Source of the DNA: JBCLLP01 sp039738635
Lineage (GTDB): Bacteria; Patescibacteriota; Saccharimonadia; CAILAD01; BJGX01
Assembly: GCA_039738635.1 (NCBI GenBank)
Contig: JBCLLN010000022.1
Span: forward strand, 1-9,300
DNA length: 9,300 nt
Direction: 5' to 3'
Below are positions 6,660-9,300 of the stretch, one piece after another (the first letter of the stretch is position 1; every line of letters starts with the position of its first letter). The notes under the pieces were generated by a model. The model did not search any database. It saw only the letters and a list, made by a program, of their open reading frames with translations, and was not told the DNA's origin. Made by a program: the position numbers and the translations under genes.

Positions 6660-7499
6660 TTACCCTCTTATTATTATTATTATTATACTAAAAGAAATCG
6701 TCAAAATAAGCAGAATAATGCCAAAAACTTGCAATAGGCCAAAATACACTTCTCGTCTTGATAAGGGATTGCGTCCAATAGACCGAATGCCATTAGACAC
6801 TCCCGCGTAAAGTATAGCCATCGCCGAGATTATGGCTATGGCAAAGATGATAATGGCAGCTATTGACCTGGGCAATGATACATCGTGGCCAGCCACACCC
6901 GAAAAGATATTTTGAAAAGGAGAAAGCGCCTGGGGTAGCTCGGGTGGCTTGGGAACATAATCGCTTAAACTAACTAGAATCTGGATAGTGCCAATATGGG
7001 CTTGCTTATTGACTCCGTCTTTGGTGGTCACCTGTTTAGGCTGGGCGCCCGCCGTAGTAGAGTTAAAGTCTTGTTGAGCCGAGCCAATAGACTTACCGGC
7101 AGTAGTAGCCTTCATAAGCACGCCCGATAAGGGTGATGCCACGAGTGGATCGCCATTTTTGATATCACCATTAAGGTTGGTGACAAAGCCATTGGCAATA
7201 CCGCCAGTAATAACTTGGGCTTGATTGGGGCTAGTAGTATTAGAAAGGCTAACGGCGACTTGGGCTTGTAATACAGCCACTCCCAGTAGGCTATTCTGAT
7301 TATCCTGATTGGCGGGATAGAGCGTATCGGCCAAGAGCGAGACTGCCATACCAGCTACTATATCCCCCTGCACCTTATAGCCCTGGGCAACGCCAGTAGC
7401 CCCTAACGCGTGGCTAGGTGATATTATTAAAGCAAATACCAATAATAGTGCGATGCTACACCTAAAACTCAGATACCTTTTAATGTGGGTTACCCGCAT
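6660..7499 (-). CDS. Secreted beta-rich domain fused to a c-subunit-like membrane hairpin without the ion-binding carboxylate
   Basis: First gene of the ATPase operon, where atpB and atpE would be expected. Residues 1-34 look like a signal peptide (basic start, hydrophobic LLLVFALIIS, then SHALGA). Residues 35-182 are beta-rich, with two units resembling GD.V..G..V.L...: GDIVAGMAVSLL (45-56) and NGDPLVASPLSGVLMKATTAGKSIG (115-139). They resemble the peptidase-G2/tail-fibre-like ends of CPR surface proteins. A PKPPELP linker (183-189) follows. Two membrane helices (about 212-238 and 252-277) flank SIGRNPLSRRE. The GRNP turn and Gly260 line up with subunit c (Pro43 and Gly58 in E. coli). The residue matching Asp61 is Leu263, and neither helix has Asp or Glu. 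Predicted topology, with both ends outside and the loop inside, is that of subunit c. The usual TM1 glycine repeat is absent. An unrelated two-helix protein remains possible. Confidence 0.72.
   Translation of the reverse strand: MRVTHIKRYLSFRCSIALLLVFALIISPSHALGATGVAQGYKVQGDIVAGMAVSLLADTLYPANQDNQNSLLGVAVLQAQVAVSLSNTTSPNQAQVITGGIANGFVTNLNGDIKNGDPLVASPLSGVLMKATTAGKSIGSAQQDFNSTTAGAQPKQVTTKDGVNKQAHIGTIQILVSLSDYVPKPPELPQALSPFQNIFSGVAGHDVSLPRSIAAIIIFAIAIISAMAILYAGVSNGIRSIGRNPLSRREVYFGLLQVFGIILLILTISFSIIIIIIRG
6668..6685. repeat. (TTA)6 microsatellite inside the c-like gene
   Basis: Six TTA units on the plus strand read as six consecutive ATA Ile codons near the C-terminus of the c-like protein; three more ATA codons open the next gene. 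Length changes would stay in frame and only lengthen or shorten the last membrane helix. ATA is otherwise infrequent in the operon. Confidence 0.8.
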
Positions 7500-7563
7500 G
7501 TATTATACTTATCCTTATAATTATATATCTTATCATTATAAGGATATATAATCTAGCTTAAAA
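7500..7563 (-). promoter_or_regulatory. ATPase operon promoter region with a 12-base-arm palindrome
   Basis: This 64-base, very AT-rich gap separates the hydrolase stop from the first ATPase gene. A perfect inverted repeat has arms at 7510-7521 and 7535-7546 (TATCCTTATAAT and its complement) with a 13-base gap. Three TATAAT boxes read on the minus strand: 7540-7535, 7525-7520 and 7507-7502. None has a good -35 box. The middle one would give a very short leader containing AAGGA, 12 bases before the ATG. The last lies only 2 bases before the ATG, too close for a normal leader. The palindrome could be an operator or the transcript end of the upstream gene. Confidence 0.5.
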
Positions 7564-8280
7564 TTAGACCATAAAAGCATCAAGAATGGCCCAAGATGCT
7601 TGGGCAGAGGCACTATCATAGCTGGGCCTGCCTGGCTGGAAATAAGCATGATTAGCATTATGGAGGCTTTGGCGGTAGACAATACCAGCCGAAAGCAGTA
7701 ATTGCTGGGTAAGCTTGCGGTCACTCTCGGGTATGCTAGGGTCTTGGGTTCCATAAAATGCTAGGACAGCTAGACTAGTGTCGTTGGCTCTGGCTTGGCA
7801 TAGAGCTCCAATAGCTGTTTTGCCCTGATAATAATTTGCCCTGCGAGCACCAGCTCCGTAAAAAGAAACTATTTTATTAACCTGATTACTAAGGCCCGTT
7901 AAGTAGGCTAGCCTGCCCCCAAAGCAAAAGCCCACGACAGTAACACTTTCTAGACTCGGCTGGGATTGTTTTATTTCAACCAGCGCACTAGAAAATATTT
8001 TTATAAAGTCCTCGCCCGAAAGTTTATCCATCAGGCCGGTTGCCTTGGCGCCATCCACATCAGGCTCAAACTTGCTAGGCACCCCCGTAAGCTGATAAAA
8101 ATAATCTAGCAGGTAGCAGGGCCTGGCATACTTCTTGGCCATACTTGCCATAGTGCCTAGGCTGTAATTAGTGACTCCCCAAATATCTGGCAATATCACA
8201 ATAGCGTCTTGGGAGTCGGTAGCTAGTGAGCTGGTGGTGATATATGGGATTTTACGTAAGTCCAATGTGGCGCTGGTCAT
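7564..8280 (-). CDS. Dienelactone hydrolase family alpha/beta hydrolase
   Basis: A soluble alpha/beta-hydrolase of 238 residues, the normal size of the dienelactone hydrolase family. The nucleophile elbow is GFCFGG with Cys119, the acid is Asp180 in FYGTQDPSIP, and the base is His211 in HNANHAYF, so the Cys-Asp-His triad of this family is complete. The oxyanion-side motif reads PDIWGVT (31-37) where the prototype has E-I-F-G. The natural substrate cannot be read from the sequence; many members cleave small lactones or esters and are not true dienelactone hydrolases. The start is placed at ATG 8280 rather than the in-frame TTG at 8298, because an extended -10 promoter overlaps the extra codons and neither start has a ribosome site. 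No signal peptide is seen, so it should be cytoplasmic. It lies upstream of the ATPase operon on the same strand, and no functional link is evident. Confidence 0.9.
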   Translation of the reverse strand: MTSATLDLRKIPYITTSSLATDSQDAIVILPDIWGVTNYSLGTMASMAKKYARPCYLLDYFYQLTGVPSKFEPDVDGAKATGLMDKLSGEDFIKIFSSALVEIKQSQPSLESVTVVGFCFGGRLAYLTGLSNQVNKIVSFYGAGARRANYYQGKTAIGALCQARANDTSLAVLAFYGTQDPSIPESDRKLTQQLLLSAGIVYRQSLHNANHAYFQPGRPSYDSASAQASWAILDAFMV

Positions 8281-8311
8281 AAAATTATCATAACACAAAT
8301 TACTTGACCAA
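8280..8311 (-). promoter_or_regulatory. Extended -10 promoter giving a probably leaderless hydrolase mRNA
   Basis: On the minus strand, TGT-TATGAT (8295-8287) is an extended -10 element. Six bases separate it from the ATG at 8280, which puts the expected transcription start at or next to the A of the start codon. A weak TTGGTC lies at 8311-8306. No Shine-Dalgarno sequence precedes the gene, in keeping with leaderless translation. Confidence 0.5.
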
Positions 8312-8332
8312 TATTAATCTGGACCATACAAT
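8304..8332 (+). promoter_or_regulatory. Promoter of the 94-residue orphan gene
   Basis: TTGACC (8304-8309), a 17-base spacer and TACAAT (8327-8332) match the sigma-70 consensus at 5 of 6 positions in each box. Predicted start is near 8339, giving a leader of about 75 bases before ATG 8414. It is divergent from, and nearly back to back with, the hydrolase promoter. Confidence 0.65.
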
Positions 8333-8348
8333 AGGCAGTGCTATTGTA
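8327..8348. promoter_or_regulatory. Palindrome over the -10 box, candidate operator
   Basis: TACAATAG (8327-8334) and CTATTGTA (8341-8348) form a perfect 8-base inverted repeat with a 6-base gap. The left arm contains the whole -10 box of the plus-strand promoter and the right arm covers the start of the transcript. This geometry suits a repressor site; it would not be transcribed whole, so an RNA hairpin role is less likely. Confidence 0.45.
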
Positions 8349-8363
8349 CCTATTTAGAAGGGG

Positions 8364-8402
8364 ATGTTCGTCGACCTAGGCTGTAAGCTGTTTCACGGGT
8401 GA
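8364..8402 (+). CDS. Possible 12-residue leader ORF
   Basis: ATG at 8364 opens a frame for MFVDLGCKLFHG that stops with TGA at 8400-8402, within the transcript leader and 11 bases before the orphan gene's ATG. AGAAGGGG precedes it but lies almost against the ATG, which is poor spacing. It may be a leader peptide whose translation opens the hairpin around the next ribosome site, or it may be chance. Confidence 0.2.
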   Translation: MFVDLGCKLFHG

Positions 8403-8411
8403 AGGGACCCG
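8396..8411 (+). promoter_or_regulatory. Hairpin presenting the ribosome binding site of the orphan gene
   Basis: CGGGT (8396-8400) pairs perfectly with ACCCG (8407-8411), leaving the strong Shine-Dalgarno GAAGGG (8401-8406) as the six-base loop. Seven bases separate GAAGGG from ATG 8414, which is what decides that start over GTG 8399. A protein or ribosome arriving from the small leader frame could change access to this loop. Confidence 0.45.
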
Positions 8412-8413
8412 CT

Positions 8414-8698
8414 ATGAAGCCTCGCGAGCCCAAGCCAAGCACCAAAGACCAGTACCCAAAGGAAGCGAAAGGAAAGCCCAGTAGGCGTATATTTTTATTG
8501 CAAGGCCCTTGTGGCGAACTATATGCCCAAGCTCGTAGCCCAGACCAAGCTCGAGGAGTATACCTTGTTGTATTCCCTGGTCTTCCCAGAGATTTAGGCA
8601 ATATTATCGTCATGGGCGAAATCACCGAACCTTGCAACCCATACGCCATTATTGTCAAAAAACGACATCGCGTAAGTGTCCTCTATAGACAGCCCTAG
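8414..8698 (+). CDS. Small basic protein of unknown function
   Basis: A 94-residue protein that I do not recognise. The first 25 residues are Lys/Pro-rich (KPREPKPSTKDQYPKEAKGK) and probably unstructured. The rest reads as alternating short beta strands: RRIFLLQGPCGELY (24-37), ARGVYLVVFPGLP (46-58), NIIVMGEI (63-70), and PYAIIVKKRHRVSVLYRQ (76-93). Cys33 and Cys74 are the only cysteines. No signal peptide or membrane helix is visible. The basic tail and small beta-rich body would suit a nucleic-acid-binding fold, but that is only a guess. Reality as a gene is supported by a good promoter, a well-spaced ribosome site, and a hairpin terminator starting 8 bases after the stop. It appears to be a single-gene transcript, divergent from the hydrolase. 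Confidence 0.7.
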   Translation: MKPREPKPSTKDQYPKEAKGKPSRRIFLLQGPCGELYAQARSPDQARGVYLVVFPGLPRDLGNIIVMGEITEPCNPYAIIVKKRHRVSVLYRQP

Positions 8699-8705
8699 GG
8701 CCTAA

Positions 8706-8745
8706 AAGCCCCAATCAAGCCCTGCTTTATTGGGGCTTATTTATT
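8706..8745 (+). terminator. Intrinsic terminator after the orphan gene
   Basis: AAGCCCCAAT (8706-8715) and ATTGGGGCTT (8729-8738) form a perfect 10-base stem with a GCCCC/GGGGC core and a 13-base loop, followed by ATTTATT. The T-run is weak. The complement strand ends the stem with CTTTT, so it could act in both directions. Confidence 0.8.
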
Positions 8746-8755
8746 AGTGTATAAT
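8727..8755 (+). promoter_or_regulatory. Promoter of the MauE/DoxX-like gene, probably leaderless
   Basis: A perfect TATAAT (8750-8755) lies 7 bases before ATG 8763, so transcription should start on or next to the start codon. The -35 candidate TTATTG (8727-8732, 17-base spacer) falls inside the right half of the preceding terminator. No ribosome site of normal strength precedes the ATG. Confidence 0.55.
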
Positions 8756-8762
8756 TGAAGCT

Positions 8763-9254
8763 ATGAAGTTCGTATTCAAACTTAAAACCTACATGCCCTT
8801 AATAATTATATTTTCTATTATTATTCTATTCACCGCTATCAAGGCCCTTTATACCCAAGAACTTACTGCCGCTAGCTTAATGATAGACTTTATGGCTGGC
8901 TTTTTTATAATTTTTGGTGGATTTAAAGCTAGTAGGCTGAAGGCTTTTGCAGAAGCCTATGCATTGTATGACATAATTGCTAAGCGTAGTAAAATCTATG
9001 CCCATACCTACCCCTTCATAGAGATTGGGCTAGGGTTGGCATTCCTATTAGGCTATGAACTCATTATTGTTTCGTGGATTACACTCGTGCTAATGAGTAT
9101 CAACTCTATCGGCGCCTACATGGGTATTCGCAATAAAAAAGTACTGATGTGCGTCTGCCTGGGAACGGTTTTTAAATTACCTATGAGCTATGTAAGCTTA
9201 GCCGAGGGTGTGCTAATGGTCGTTATGGCTGGCCTGATAATTATTGGCATTTAG
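8763..9254 (+). CDS. MauE/DoxX-like four-helix membrane protein
   Basis: A 163-residue protein with four predicted membrane helices (about 11-28, 37-55, 82-116 as a hydrophobic block, and 140-162) and no signal peptide. The pattern fits the MauE/DoxX-like redox-associated family: GFFIIFGGFKASRLKAFAEAY (46-66), a YP.IE.GLG stretch after the second helix (83-91), and CVCLGTVFKLPMSYVSL..G (130-149), which resembles the C.CLGT.FK.PM...T..E motif of the family. The C-V-C pair suggests thiol chemistry or metal handling at the membrane. Fused or neighbouring metal-binding domains common in relatives are absent here. Its own leaderless promoter and the upstream terminator make it a separate transcript. 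Family placement is from recalled motif patterns; the function is not established. Confidence 0.72.
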   Translation: MKFVFKLKTYMPLIIIFSIIILFTAIKALYTQELTAASLMIDFMAGFFIIFGGFKASRLKAFAEAYALYDIIAKRSKIYAHTYPFIEIGLGLAFLLGYELIIVSWITLVLMSINSIGAYMGIRNKKVLMCVCLGTVFKLPMSYVSLAEGVLMVVMAGLIIIGI

Positions 9255-9300
9255 GATTTGATATATTCATTTTCCATAAATTTGTAATTTCCTTATCTGG
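9241..9300 (-). CDS. Possible 3' end of a convergent gene (window edge)
   Basis: On the minus strand one frame stays open from the right edge for 19 codons (PDKEITNLWKMNISNPKCQ) to a TAA at 9243-9241, overlapping the end of the membrane-protein gene by 14 bases. A second frame also stays open, to a TGA near 9270. The fragment is too short to judge; one of the two may be the end of a gene lying to the right. Confidence 0.2.
   Translation of the reverse strand, partial: PDKEITNLWKMNISNPKCQ

Noticed and set aside
1802..7499. V/A-type ATPase or a flagellar/type III secretion ATPase
   Set aside because: Separate alpha with SVSRVGG and GREAYPGD, beta with GER motif, plus gamma, delta and epsilon in atp order, identify an F-type enzyme.
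8281..8298. TTG start of the hydrolase, six codons upstream
   Set aside because: The extended -10 box lies within those codons, so they would not be transcribed from that promoter; ATG 8280 fits family length better.
8350..8658. 102-residue minus-strand frame opposite the orphan gene
   Set aside because: Promoter, ribosome site and terminator all point to the plus strand here.

Overview
The window looks like part of a small-genome bacterium of the Candidate Phyla Radiation, most likely Saccharibacteria (TM7) or a close relative. This is inferred from protein style: tail-fibre-like surface proteins with GDG...L.N repeats, an epsilon subunit with a GPFDIL-type motif, and tightly packed genes. 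TGA ends several clearly full-length genes (alpha, gamma and delta subunits), so the UGA=Gly code of Gracilibacteria/Absconditabacteria does not apply. The phylum is an inference, not proven here.

Layout. Positions 1-1023 (minus) hold the N-terminal 341 residues of a large single-pass surface protein that runs off the left edge. Positions 1024-1801 have no convincing gene but carry many short perfect hairpins and diverged direct repeats. Positions 1802-7499 (minus) are one tightly overlapping seven-gene operon for an F-type rotary ATPase. In transcription order it reads: a secreted-domain/c-like membrane protein, b-like stalk protein, delta, alpha, gamma, beta, epsilon. Positions 7500-7563 hold a 12-bp-arm palindrome among TATAAT boxes. 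Positions 7564-8280 (minus) encode a dienelactone-hydrolase-family enzyme. A divergent promoter region follows, then a 94-residue orphan gene (8414-8698, plus) ending at a hairpin terminator, and a four-helix MauE/DoxX-like membrane protein (8763-9254, plus).

The main point of interest is the ATPase operon. The catalytic head (alpha, beta, gamma) keeps its nucleotide-binding and catalytic residues and the classical gene order, so it should hydrolyse or make ATP. The membrane part is not a normal Fo. No subunit a gene is present. The only c-like gene encodes a signal peptide, about 150 residues of extracytoplasmic beta-rich domain, a proline-rich linker, and then a two-helix hairpin with the c-type GRNP loop. 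At the position of the ion-carrying Asp/Glu this hairpin has Leu, and neither helix has any acidic residue. Several other subunits are trimmed: alpha lacks its N-terminal helix, delta lacks much of its N-domain, epsilon lacks its C-terminal helices, and beta lacks its C-terminal tail. This resembles in principle, though not in gene content, the F1-like/X0 ATPases of mycoplasmas. A reasonable hypothesis is a rotary ATPase that drives an extracytoplasmic assembly rather than an ion flux. The neighbouring fibre-like surface protein is a possible but unproven partner.
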